Below are positions 28,501 to 36,032 of a stretch of 64,000 nucleotides of DNA, piece by piece; position 1 is the stretch's first letter; each line of letters opens with the position of its first letter. The translations under genes and the position numbers were made by a program. The notes under the pieces are model-generated. The model saw only the letters and a list, made by a program, of their open reading frames with translations, was not told where the DNA came from and searched no databases. The DNA is from GCA-2794515 sp033763335. GTDB lineage: Bacteria; Chloroflexota; Anaerolineae; Aggregatilineales; Phototrophicaceae. The stretch spans positions 86,225 to 150,224 of the forward strand of contig JANRKU010000016.1 in the NCBI GenBank assembly GCA_033763335.1, read 5' to 3'.

Positions 28501-29758
28501 AGAAACCCTAGAAAAAATTGACCGTGAATTGAATCGCACTCTCGATTTATATAGTGTGGCAGAAATCACAGTGCGGTATGCGGTAGAAAATAGTAGCGCC
28601 ACCGCAGGCGTTTTGGGCGTGGTCAATGAACAACAAACCCACTTGCGAATTGTGGCAAAATTGGGTTATGGCGACGATTCTGTGCCAGAAGGCGCAGATG
28701 GCAACCTGTGGCCCCTCGATAAAGGCATTGTGAAGCGCGTGATGCGTACCCGCCGTCCAGACCTTGTGCCAAATATTGATATTGACCGCGATTATATCCC
28801 CAGTTTGCGCGGTGGTTTGAGCCAAATCACTGTCCCATTGATGTCTGAAAATGATGTCAACGCCATTCTGGTATTAGAGACCGACCAAGAGCCACGCCTG
28901 AACCTGCTCGACCAATATTGGGCGCAACGCTTGGCGGAACATGCCTCTATCGCTATCACCAACGCCCAACTCTATAATGAACTCACCCGCGCCAACGATA
29001 ATAAAAGCGAATTTGTCGGGTTTGCCGCGCATGAACTCAAGAATCCCCTCACCTCAGTTAAAGGCTATGCCTCAACTTTGAGTGGGAGCATGGTGGATAT
29101 GCTCAATGCCGACCAAATCCGTAACTTTGCCACCATCATCCATTCCAACGCAGAACGGATGCAGGGCATTATTGACGACCTACGCGACATCGCCGCCATT
29201 GACGCAGGCAAATTCAAAATCCATCCAGAATCTATGGCGCTTCGTACTGCTGTTTTGGATGCGCTCCTCACCATTCAAGACCAAATTACCGCCAAAGGGC
29301 AAATCATTGATAACCAAATTGATGAAAGCCTGCCCAACATCTTGGGTGATAACAAGCGTATTATTCAGGTGATGACCAATTTCATCAGCAATGCCTATAA
29401 ATATAGCCCACCGGGTGCGACTATCAAACTTCACGCCAAAGCCGACAAACGGTATATCAGCCGTAAGGGGCAATTTGTGGGTGAAGTGATGATTATCTCC
29501 ATCACCGATACGGGTATCGGCATGAGCGACGACGACCTCAAGCAAATTTTCCGTGTGGATTATTTCCGTAGTGAAAATGAACTCGCTCGTCAAGAAAAAG
29601 GGACAGGCTTGGGCATGATGATTACCAAACGCATCATAGAAGGTCATGGTGGTGAGGTTTGGGTCGAAAGTACATTGGGAGTTGGGTCTACCTTCTCCTT
29701 TGTGATTCCCCTCGCGCCACAAGAGCAACCTGTTCAGGGTGTGCCTGCATCTGATTAA
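25568..29758 (+). CDS. Membrane sensor histidine kinase with PDZ-like, multi-TM and tandem GAF domains
   Basis: 1396 residues. Order: one helix (about 20-45); a PDZ-like segment (LAAGLRAGDRILAIDGTPIQ, 80-100); about eight more membrane helices (160-455); three to four GAF-type domains between about 480 and 1130 (for example LEFKVVIGGTGQELIGKRLEAG); and HisKA with phospho-accepting His1155 in FAAHELKNPLTS. The HATPase follows with N-box NFISNAYKYSPPG, DTGIGM and GTGLGM. No receiver domain or adjacent response regulator is visible, so the partner is elsewhere. It probably integrates an envelope signal with several small-molecule or redox inputs; the ligands are unknown. Transcription ends at a strong terminator. 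Confidence 0.92.
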   Translation: MQAQPTALSKSSFNPNAMRLRLAILIGASLLAIMVFVAYLLLALTWRNQPFLGVMLNHTMTVNGGQPNGSELWNGLAAGLRAGDRILAIDGTPIQSNATPATGRFQSLEDVLVRRSVGDRVVVSFDYNVKTFSAPRQGIVICEPVDEATSRATCEVTFRLGQFPDSDFIALFITPYLSGVFVLLISFGVLYLRYRDPSAFVAILGNLSLALFMAGLFDLATTHTFDLVSHTSGVLIGVILITLALIFPLKIGFVAKNPPLAFVPLVIGIIVLAYIVIAYPNNPPTTLTLTAQTAGVSILIGMVILVMALVFYHRRFAFTSLQRDQANVVIIGLTLATAPVALWGITRIAQFIGGVGGLPFSVEAIMPFMITPALSVAYALIQNRFFDTERAISAGITYTILLIALTIGYMLLVLGATLLASEVLRPDNPFIIIAVVFFIAVLFTPVRTFLQRRIEMIYYRTRRDYQTRLEGFSQKLTTLSDADDMLAEYKKTVNDVLLPINNFIFLYNPVTKSYNAYGNPPETDIYFGENSGIKDVLQNKDAVTYLESSRPYPPELRIDKPRLDILQTLIIAGLAGNERLNGFLCIGKPRSGIGAYTYEQLRFVNSISAQLAIGVERANVIRSLERRVRELDVLGQVSQAINFSISLDDLLELVSAQIDKLFESPYFYVVLYDPQQEQLYYAFFLENEVRYEQYENLNWQIGNDLYTEIIRTAQPRMIEDYSAIMRRYNYTYHQENTHLKGWMAVPLSAGQRTLGLLAVGDSNPEHRYNQEQLKIFGDVGALSATALERTRLFIETNVRARQLAALNDISRQLVAIESDVEQLLRLITTSAVDILNAEAGSLLLVVEDGSGDLEFKVVIGGTGQELIGKRLEAGFGLVGRVAKTGKPVISNDTSRDKGWQGEVTEGNFRTQSILAVPLVAKDAIIGVLEVINKKDGTIYIQEDVELLTTFASQAAVAFENARLYQQTDLQLTQRLQELETLEKIDRELNRTLDLYSVAEITVRYAVENSSATAGVLGVVNEQQTHLRIVAKLGYGDDSVPEGADGNLWPLDKGIVKRVMRTRRPDLVPNIDIDRDYIPSLRGGLSQITVPLMSENDVNAILVLETDQEPRLNLLDQYWAQRLAEHASIAITNAQLYNELTRANDNKSEFVGFAAHELKNPLTSVKGYASTLSGSMVDMLNADQIRNFATIIHSNAERMQGIIDDLRDIAAIDAGKFKIHPESMALRTAVLDALLTIQDQITAKGQIIDNQIDESLPNILGDNKRIIQVMTNFISNAYKYSPPGATIKLHAKADKRYISRKGQFVGEVMIISITDTGIGMSDDDLKQIFRVDYFRSENELARQEKGTGLGMMITKRIIEGHGGEVWVESTLGVGSTFSFVIPLAPQEQPVQGVPASD

Positions 29759-29785
29759 ACCTGAATGTGGTGATACAAGGTAAAT

Positions 29786-29815
29786 AAAAAATCCCCTCAT
29801 CTGAGGGGATTTTTT
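29786..29815. terminator. Bidirectional terminator after the histidine kinase
   Basis: Perfect 14-bp arms AAAAAATCCCCTCA (29786-29799) and TGAGGGGATTTTTT (29802-29815) with a two-base gap. The T-rich ends on both strands suit the convergent kinase and thioredoxin genes. Confidence 0.93.
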
Positions 29816-29831
29816 ATTGGCTAGGGGAAAA

Positions 29832-30164
29832 TTAATTGTCAATATGGGGTGCGAGTTGTTTTTCGATTTTGGCTTTTTGTTGATAGCCCGTAATCCGCAC
29901 CACAGGTTTGCCACCTTTGAAGAGGATGAGTGTGGGGATTCCCATAATACCCAATTGACGAATAATGCCTTGATGTGCATCGGCATCGAGCTTGCCCACA
30001 ACCATTTTGCCTTCATATTCGGTGGCAAGTTCATCTACAATCGGGGCAATCATCTTACAAGGTCCGCACCATTCCGCCCAAAAATCTACCAAGACGGGCG
30101 TTGATGAATTGAGTACCGCATCGCTAAAATTAGCTTCTGTCACTTCTAGGGTGAGTTTTTCCAT
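29832..30164 (-). CDS. trxA: Thioredoxin (canonical active site)
   Basis: Disulfide reductase of 110 residues with the standard active site FWAEWCGPCKMIAP and cis-proline in GIPTLILF. It is about 80% identical, by eye, to the second thioredoxin gene 170 bases upstream. The similarity continues through the upstream spacer into a vestige of the hrcA start, so the two arose by tandem duplication. This copy keeps the ancestral residues and is probably the working housekeeping thioredoxin. Confidence 0.96.
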   Translation of the reverse strand: MEKLTLEVTEANFSDAVLNSSTPVLVDFWAEWCGPCKMIAPIVDELATEYEGKMVVGKLDADAHQGIIRQLGIMGIPTLILFKGGKPVVRITGYQQKAKIEKQLAPHIDN

Positions 30165-30264
30165 TTAGTTTATAACTCCTTCAAGGTCACTTCTTTAAAA
30201 ATTCAGCATACTATCCATTATAATCTGAAACATCTTCAAATAAACAAGATGTTGAATTGATTCT

Positions 30265-30310
30265 TATCGTATATCACTATGGACGCATCCCCATCCCGAT
30301 AACTTACTAG
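30265..30310 (+). pseudogene. Vestige of the hrcA 5' end left by the trx duplication
   Basis: The bases ATGGACGCATCCCC (30279-30292) followed by a stretch ending AACTTAC match the hrcA start at 30766-30796, but the reading frame meets a stop (TAA at 30299-30301) within eight codons. The upstream 100 bases also align with the hrcA promoter region, including TCCATTATAAT. It marks the end of the duplicated unit. Confidence 0.7.
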
Positions 30311-30332
30311 TCCCACTGACCAGTTTATGCCC

Positions 30333-30659
30333 TTAAATATGCGGGGCAAGGTGCTTTTCAATTTTAGTCTTGGTCTGATAGCCCGTAATCCGCATCACAG
30401 GTTGACCCGCTTTGAACAAAATGAGAGTTGGCATACTCATAATACCTAATTGACGAATAATATCCTCATTGGTATCGGCATCGAGTTTGCCCACAACCAT
30501 TTTACCTTCATAATCACTGGCAAGTTCATCCACAATTGGAGCAATCATCTTACAAGGAGGACACCAATCTGCCCCAAAATCTACTAAAACAGGCGTTGAC
30601 GAATTGAGTACCGCATCCTTAAAATTCGCAGTTGTCACTTCTACAGTGAGTTTTTCCAT
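30333..30659 (-). CDS. Thioredoxin paralogue with WCPPC active site
   Basis: 108 residues, start ATG 30659 (MEKLTVEV) with GGAGAGGG upstream. Compared with its neighbour the active site reads FGADWCPPCKM: the conserved Trp of FWAEWC is Gly, and the Gly between the cysteines is Pro. WCPPC is known from other thioredoxin-fold branches and usually shifts redox potential. The cis-Pro (SMPTL) is kept. It is divergently oriented to hrcA, sharing its spacer, so the pair may be co-regulated by heat or thiol stress. The altered residues suggest a specialised substrate. Confidence 0.93.
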   Translation of the reverse strand: MEKLTVEVTTANFKDAVLNSSTPVLVDFGADWCPPCKMIAPIVDELASDYEGKMVVGKLDADTNEDIIRQLGIMSMPTLILFKAGQPVMRITGYQTKTKIEKHLAPHI

Positions 30660-30689
30660 AATTCTTCCCTCTCCTTTAAGACCAGTTCT

Positions 30690-30719
30690 TTGAAAATACA
30701 CCACCTCATCCATTATAAT
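30690..30719 (+). promoter_or_regulatory. Candidate sigma-70-type promoter of hrcA
   Basis: TTGAAA (30690-30695), an 18-base spacer and TATAAT (30714-30719), about 40 bases before the hrcA start. The spacer is conserved in the duplicated copy near 30220. No inverted repeat of the CIRCE type (TTAGCACTC-N9-GAGTGCTAA) overlaps it. Confidence 0.55.
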
Positions 30720-30759
30720 TTAAGGCAGTGTTAAATAAATTGGATAGTGACTGATTGTT

Positions 30760-31821
30760 ATGACTATGGACGCATCCCCTTTACCAGAACTTACAAAACG
30801 CCAAGAAGAAATTTTGGCGCTCATCATTCGCAACTATACCCAAAAACCAGAACCGGTGAGTTCTAAGATGCTGGCAGAAAATTCTGACCTCAATCTGAGT
30901 TCTGCTACCATCCGCAACGAAATGTCGGTGCTAGAAGATTTGGGTTATATCCACGCGCCCCATACCTCTGCGGGTAGAATTCCCACCCAAGATGGCTATC
31001 GCTATTTTGTCAAATTTCACCTAAATCCAGAAAATAACACCCTCACCACATCCGAGCAAAAACATATCACGGGCAAATTTCAGACCCAACCCCTCGCCAC
31101 AGAAGGCTGGTTGCGCTTGGCGGCGACTGTTTTGGCGCGGACGGCTCAAAGCGCCTCGCTGGTCACAGCACCGATGGCAGAGACCAGTCGCTATAAACGC
31201 CTAGAGCTGATTTCAATTCAGGGGCGCTTGGTCTTGATGGTGCTGGTGTTACATGGGGGCATTGTGCAACAACGGATGCTCAATTTGGCAGAACCCATCA
31301 ATCAATTAAAATTAGAAGATGTCGCAAATCGGCTTAATGCCCTATTTGCCGATTTATCTACCCCTCAATTACGCCTAAAACTGATTCACCTATCGCAATT
31401 AGAACGCGAGGTGGCAGAATTGGCGATAGAATTGATGGAACAATCCGACACTGACCAAACCCGTTTGGTTTATCGAGATGGATTGAGTGAGGTTATCGGC
31501 TCGTTTACCGATGGCGAAGGCGCACAACAGATGGTGCGCGTCTTAGAAGAACGCGCCTTTTTAGAAATTATCATGAACGATATCGCCCACCAAACGTCGC
31601 AAGAAGATGTCCGTGTGATTGTCGGTGGCGATGGTCGCTGGGAAGAACTCAACCGCCTCAGCCTAATTTTTAGTCGCTATGGCATCCCCGGTCAATTGAG
31701 TGGTGCTATCGGCATTTTGGGACCCACCCACATCAATTATGGGCGTGCCATTAGCACCGTGCGTTATGTTTCTGGGTTGATGACCAGTATGCTGGCAGAC
31801 CTGTATAATCCAGAAGAATAA
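30760..31821 (+). CDS. hrcA: Heat-inducible transcription repressor HrcA
   Basis: Represses the chaperone genes that follow by binding CIRCE-type operators, with GroEL as usual co-factor. 353 residues: N-terminal winged helix (RQEEILALIIRNYTQKPEPVSSK, NLSSATIRNEMSVLEDLGYI, PHTSAGRIPTQDGYRYFV), then the GAF-like core ending in VIVGGD...SRYGIPGQLSGAIGILGPTHINYGRAI. ATG occurs at 30760 and again at 30766; neither has a strong ribosome-binding site, and the duplicated vestige conserves only the second. It heads the hrcA-grpE-dnaK-dnaJ region. Confidence 0.95.
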   Translation: MTMDASPLPELTKRQEEILALIIRNYTQKPEPVSSKMLAENSDLNLSSATIRNEMSVLEDLGYIHAPHTSAGRIPTQDGYRYFVKFHLNPENNTLTTSEQKHITGKFQTQPLATEGWLRLAATVLARTAQSASLVTAPMAETSRYKRLELISIQGRLVLMVLVLHGGIVQQRMLNLAEPINQLKLEDVANRLNALFADLSTPQLRLKLIHLSQLEREVAELAIELMEQSDTDQTRLVYRDGLSEVIGSFTDGEGAQQMVRVLEERAFLEIIMNDIAHQTSQEDVRVIVGGDGRWEELNRLSLIFSRYGIPGQLSGAIGILGPTHINYGRAISTVRYVSGLMTSMLADLYNPEE

Positions 31822-32170
31822 AAGGATTGCACCCCTTACAAAATCTGCCCATTTTAGGGGTGTAGTGGCATGATATATCATGCCACTACTTTATTCGACA
31901 AATTATAAGTTTTGAGCCTCTAGTAAACCCCAGTAACAAGGTAAAATAGGCGATTGCTAATCAAGATATTCCTCATCAAGCATAGTGTTGTTAAATATTT
32001 TGTAGATAGCAACCGTTACCAATCGGGGTCGCAATAACTCTAAGATAAATCAGACAAAAATCTGATTATTCGCATAAAAGTCTCTAATGCAATTCTATTA
32101 TCGGCAAGCTACACTAGGGTCATAGTGTTGGGCGCTAACCCATAGTGCATTTTTAGTATGGAGAGGGCAA
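31822..32170. repeat. hrcA-grpE spacer with palindromic repeat and hairpins
   Basis: 349 bases without a gene. 31830-31862: CACCCCT/AGGGGTG stem. 31862-31889: perfect 28-bp palindrome whose half is GTAGTGGCATGATA, a member of the dispersed family, also present in altered form inside the GT-C gene at 61611-61639. 32048-32067: AATCAGA/TCTGATT stem. 32111-32130: ACACTA/TAGTGT close to the grpE start. I see no canonical CIRCE and no clear promoter, although one must serve grpE if the hairpins stop hrcA transcription. Confidence 0.7.
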
Positions 32171-32770
32171 TTGAGCAAAAAAAAGCCACAAGAAAACCCA
32201 ATAGACCAACCCGTCATTGAAGTAGATTTGTCTGAGGAAATCGTGGTGGATGAAAACACACAACCCTTAAAAAAAGAGGCAAATAACAACCAAGAAGCAG
32301 AGGTCAATATAGACAAATTGGTAGAAGCAATGGCAACATTCAAAGCCGAAGCAGAGAAAAATTTAGATGGATGGCAACGTGAACGCGCCGATTTTCAGAA
32401 TTACAAACGGCGGGTAGAGCGTGAGCAAAAAGACTTTCAACGTAAAGCCGAATTGGATTCAGTGAAGCTCATTTTCCCCATCATAGACGATTTTGAGCGT
32501 GCGGTGACAAATATCCCAGAAGATTTGCAAAATCATGGCTGGGTAACAGGGACATCACTTATTTTGGGCAAGTTTAAGCGATTATTTGAAGCCTATGATA
32601 TTAGCCCAATTGCCCCTGTCAATGAGCCTTTTGACCCGTATTTGCACCAAGCTATCAGCAAAGAAGATAGCGACACGGTAGAAAGTGGTTATGTCATAGA
32701 AACATTGCAAAAAGGGTATAAAAGTGGCGATATAATTTTGCGCCCTGCCCTTGTACGGGTCGCCAATTAG
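32171..32770 (+). CDS. grpE: Nucleotide exchange factor GrpE
   Basis: Exchanges ADP on DnaK. 199 residues: acidic, Lys-rich disordered N-terminus, long helix (WQRERADFQNYKRRVEREQKDFQRKAELDSVK), then the C-terminal beta domain (PFDPYLHQAISKEDSDTVESGYVIETLQKGYKSGDIILRPALVRVA). The start is TTG 32171 with GGAGAGGG just upstream; no ATG lies in frame nearby. 46 bases separate it from dnaK. Confidence 0.95.
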   Translation: MSKKKPQENPIDQPVIEVDLSEEIVVDENTQPLKKEANNNQEAEVNIDKLVEAMATFKAEAEKNLDGWQRERADFQNYKRRVEREQKDFQRKAELDSVKLIFPIIDDFERAVTNIPEDLQNHGWVTGTSLILGKFKRLFEAYDISPIAPVNEPFDPYLHQAISKEDSDTVESGYVIETLQKGYKSGDIILRPALVRVAN

Positions 32771-32816
32771 TTTTAGCAATCATTAGAGAGAATCAAATCT
32801 AGGAGTAAAGGTAACA

Positions 32817-34706
32817 ATGGGAAGAATTATCGGAATTGACTTAGGAACAACCAACTCGGTAGTCGCCGTGATGGAAGGTGGCGAGCCAGTCGTCATCCCA
32901 TCGTCTGAAGGCGGACGACTTATCCCCTCGGTAGTAGCCATCAACCCCAAAACTGGGGAACGTGTGGTCGGTAAAGTGGCGCGTAATCAAGCTGTGATGA
33001 ACCCAGAAAATACGATTTTCTCGGTCAAGCGGTTTATGGGACGCAAATTTAGCGACAAGCAAGTCCAAGAAACGACCAAAGTCGTGCCATACGTTGTATC
33101 TGCCGCCCCAAATGGCGATGTGCGCGTGAAGATGGGCGACCGCGATTATAGCCCCCCAGAAGTGTCTGCCATGATTTTGCAAAAAATCAAAGCCGATGCC
33201 GAAGCCTATTTGGGTGAGCCAGTAGACCGCGCAGTCATCACCGTTCCTGCCTATTTTAACGATGCACAACGGAATGCCACCAAAGATGCGGGTAAAATTG
33301 CAGGGCTAGAAGTTTTGCGGATTATCAACGAACCAACCGCCTCTAGCTTGGCATACGGATTGGGCAATCATAAAAACGAAATCATCGCCGTATACGACTT
33401 GGGCGGTGGGACATTCGACATCTCCATTTTGGAGGTCGGTGATGGTGTGTTTGAAGTCCGTAGCACCAACGGCGATACCTTCTTGGGTGGTGATAACTTC
33501 GATGAACGTATCATCGGTTGGTTGGCAGATGAATTCAAAAAGGAAAACGGCATTGACCTCCGTCAAGACCGCCAAGCCTTGCAACGCCTAAAAGAAGCGG
33601 CAGAAAAGGCAAAAATTGAACTGTCTACCGTGATGACGGCTGATATTCAACTGCCCTTCATCACTGCCGATGCCAGTGGTCCAAAACATTTGAACGTGTC
33701 ATTATCGCGTGCCAAACTAGAACAACTCGTGCGCGATTTTATTGAACGCTCCATCGAACCGTGCCGTAATGCTATCAAAGATGCTGGCATTACTGTCAAT
33801 GACATCAATACCGTGATTTTGGTCGGTGGCATGACCCGTATGCCCGCCGTACAAGAAGCCGTAGAAAAATTCTTTGGCAAAGCACCTAGCAAAGGTGTAA
33901 ATCCCGATGAAGTGGTGGCACTTGGCGCGGCAATTCAAGGTGGTGTGTTGGCTGGTGATGTGAAAGACATCCTCCTGCTCGATGTGACTCCCCTTTCATT
34001 GGGTGTAGAAACATTGGGTGGTGTCGCAACACCCATGATTGAACGCAATACCACCATCCCAACCAAAAAATCACAGGTCTATTCCACCGCGTCGGATAGC
34101 CAAACACAAGTGGAAATCCATGTTGTACAAGGTGAACGCCCCATGGCAGCCGATAACAAATCACTAGGGCGCTTCATTTTGGATGGTATTCCCCCATCCC
34201 CACGCGGTGTGCCACAAATCGAAGTCACCTTCGATATTGATGCCAATGGTATCTTGAGCGTATCGGCACAAGATAAAGCCACTGGTCGCAAACAACACAT
34301 CACCATCACCGCCAGCAGTGGTTTAAGTGATGCTGAAATTGATAACATGATTAAAGAGGCAGAAAAGCACGCAGGTGAAGATGCCAAACGCCGTGAATTG
34401 GCAGAGGTGAATAACCAAGCTGAAAGCGCCGTGTTCTCTGCGGAAAAACTCTTGCGTGATTATGGCGATAAAATTCCAGAAAGCGCCAAGACAATCACCA
34501 ACGAACATATCGAAAGTGTGCGTAAAGCCAAAGAAACAAACGATGTGGCAAAAATCAAAGCCGCAGTAGATGCCCTTAGCGCCCATATTCAAACCATCGG
34601 CGGGCAAATGTATCAACAACCCACCGACACCCCATCTGCCAATGGCAATGGTGCTGGGCAAGAAACAGGCGAAGATGTGATTGATGCCGAATTCACCGAT
34701 GCGTGA
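32817..34706 (+). CDS. dnaK: Chaperone DnaK (Hsp70)
   Basis: ATP-driven folding chaperone, 629 residues. Motifs: IGIDLGTTNSVVAVMEGG, the phosphorylatable Thr region, IINEPTASSLAYGL, AVYDLGGGTFDISILE and ILVGGMTRMPAV, the linker VKDILLLDVTPLSLGVET and the substrate domain. The C-terminus ends GEDVIDAEFTDA, with the EEVD-like acidic tail usual in bacteria. Normal length. AGGAG and AAGG lie upstream. Confidence 0.98.
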   Translation: MGRIIGIDLGTTNSVVAVMEGGEPVVIPSSEGGRLIPSVVAINPKTGERVVGKVARNQAVMNPENTIFSVKRFMGRKFSDKQVQETTKVVPYVVSAAPNGDVRVKMGDRDYSPPEVSAMILQKIKADAEAYLGEPVDRAVITVPAYFNDAQRNATKDAGKIAGLEVLRIINEPTASSLAYGLGNHKNEIIAVYDLGGGTFDISILEVGDGVFEVRSTNGDTFLGGDNFDERIIGWLADEFKKENGIDLRQDRQALQRLKEAAEKAKIELSTVMTADIQLPFITADASGPKHLNVSLSRAKLEQLVRDFIERSIEPCRNAIKDAGITVNDINTVILVGGMTRMPAVQEAVEKFFGKAPSKGVNPDEVVALGAAIQGGVLAGDVKDILLLDVTPLSLGVETLGGVATPMIERNTTIPTKKSQVYSTASDSQTQVEIHVVQGERPMAADNKSLGRFILDGIPPSPRGVPQIEVTFDIDANGILSVSAQDKATGRKQHITITASSGLSDAEIDNMIKEAEKHAGEDAKRRELAEVNNQAESAVFSAEKLLRDYGDKIPESAKTITNEHIESVRKAKETNDVAKIKAAVDALSAHIQTIGGQMYQQPTDTPSANGNGAGQETGEDVIDAEFTDA

Positions 34707-34728
34707 GGCATAATCCAATTCAAAAAAA

Positions 34729-34763
34729 GGGTGATGAAGATTTTCATCGCCCTATTTTGTTTT
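34729..34763 (+). terminator. Terminator after dnaK
   Basis: Arms GGG-T-GATGAA and TTCATC-G-CCC around GATT, followed by TATTTTGTTTT. It probably attenuates rather than ends transcription into dnaJ, since dnaJ follows on the same strand. Confidence 0.7.
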
Positions 34764-34811
34764 ATACCATACGGGCAAATCACGCCTAATGATTAGATAA
34801 ACCATATCTCA

Positions 34812-34837
34812 TAAGGGCGCAACAGGTTGCGCCCTTA
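34812..34837. repeat. Palindromic repeat upstream of dnaJ
   Basis: Arms TAAGGGCGCAAC and GTTGCGCCCTTA (12 bp each) around AG. The same element occurs at 36973-37000 with CT in the centre, meaning the opposite orientation. The two copies bracket dnaJ-prmA. Confidence 0.85.
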
Positions 34838-34869
34838 CCAACAATCATGCGAACAAGGTAAACCAAACG

Positions 34870-36018
34870 ATGGCACGAGATTACTATGAAGTATTAGGTG
34901 TTGGACGCAACGCCACTAAAACCGATATTAAACAAGCCTTCCGCAATTTGGCAAAGCAATATCATCCCGATGCCAATAAAGCCGATGACGCTGAAGCCAG
35001 ATTCAAAGAAATCAATGAGGCGTATGAGGTCTTATTTGATGATGAAAAACGCGCCCGTTATGACCGTTTTGGTCATGCAGGGGTCACTGGTAATGCTGGT
35101 GGCGGAGGCGGTGCTGGTTTTGGCGGGTTTGGTGGCTTTGAAGAAATATTTGAAGAATTTTTGAACAATGCGGGTTTTCGTACCAATTCACGCACGCGCA
35201 AAGGTCCCAAACAAGGGGGCGATAGGCGTGTTAATGTTGTCGTCACCTTTGAAGAAGCCGTCTTTGGCACAGAACGCGATATTGAATTTGACCGCCTAGA
35301 CCCATGCGAAACATGTGCAGGCACAGGCGCAGAAGCAGGTCACAACCCCATCACCTGCCCACAATGCAATGGCTCTGGTGAAGTTCGCCAAGTTCAACAA
35401 GGCTTTTTGGGGTCTATGGTGCGCGTCACGGCTTGCCCACGCTGTGGGGGCAAAGGCACAATCGTAGAAAAGCCCTGCCGTGTCTGTGATGGCAGTGGAC
35501 GACTGAAAAAACGGGTATCGCTCAATATCAAAGTTCCCGCAGGCGTGCATGGGGGCATCCAAATCCAACATGCAGGTCAGGGTGATGCAGGTGATTCGGG
35601 CGCACCGCGTGGCAATTTATTTGTGGTGATAGATGTCAAAGACCACGAAATTTTTGTGCGTCATGATAACGATATTCTGCTCGATTTGAACCTGAATGTC
35701 GTGCAAGCCACACTCGGCTCACGGATTCGGATTCCCACGGTGGATGGCGAAGTAGACCTCGATGTCCCCGCAGGCACACCACACGGCAAAATTTTCCGTT
35801 TGCGTGGGCGCGGATTCCCCCGCTTACGGAGCGATGGGAGCAATAGCGGACGTGGCGACCAATTGGTGCGCGTGCAAATCGAAATCCCCACCAAACTCAC
35901 CGCCGAACAACGCCAATTATTTGAAAAATTGGCGCACTCGATGGGGACAAATGTCGCATCTCCCCAAAGCAATAAAGGCATGTTTAGCCGTGTCATTAAC
36001 TGGCTAAGTGGCGAATAA
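34870..36018 (+). CDS. dnaJ: Chaperone DnaJ (Hsp40)
   Basis: Type I J-protein of 382 residues that delivers clients to DnaK. J domain with HPD in KQYHPDANK, Gly/Phe-rich linker (GGGGGAGFGGFGGF), four zinc-finger CxxCxGxG repeats (CETCAGTG, CPQCNGSG, CPRCGGKG, CRVCDGSG) and the C-terminal client-binding domains. Start ATG 34870 with AAGG upstream. prmA follows after 14 bases, a linkage seen in many bacteria. Confidence 0.98.
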   Translation: MARDYYEVLGVGRNATKTDIKQAFRNLAKQYHPDANKADDAEARFKEINEAYEVLFDDEKRARYDRFGHAGVTGNAGGGGGAGFGGFGGFEEIFEEFLNNAGFRTNSRTRKGPKQGGDRRVNVVVTFEEAVFGTERDIEFDRLDPCETCAGTGAEAGHNPITCPQCNGSGEVRQVQQGFLGSMVRVTACPRCGGKGTIVEKPCRVCDGSGRLKKRVSLNIKVPAGVHGGIQIQHAGQGDAGDSGAPRGNLFVVIDVKDHEIFVRHDNDILLDLNLNVVQATLGSRIRIPTVDGEVDLDVPAGTPHGKIFRLRGRGFPRLRSDGSNSGRGDQLVRVQIEIPTKLTAEQRQLFEKLAHSMGTNVASPQSNKGMFSRVINWLSGE

Positions 36019-36032
36019 AGGCAAAATACCTC

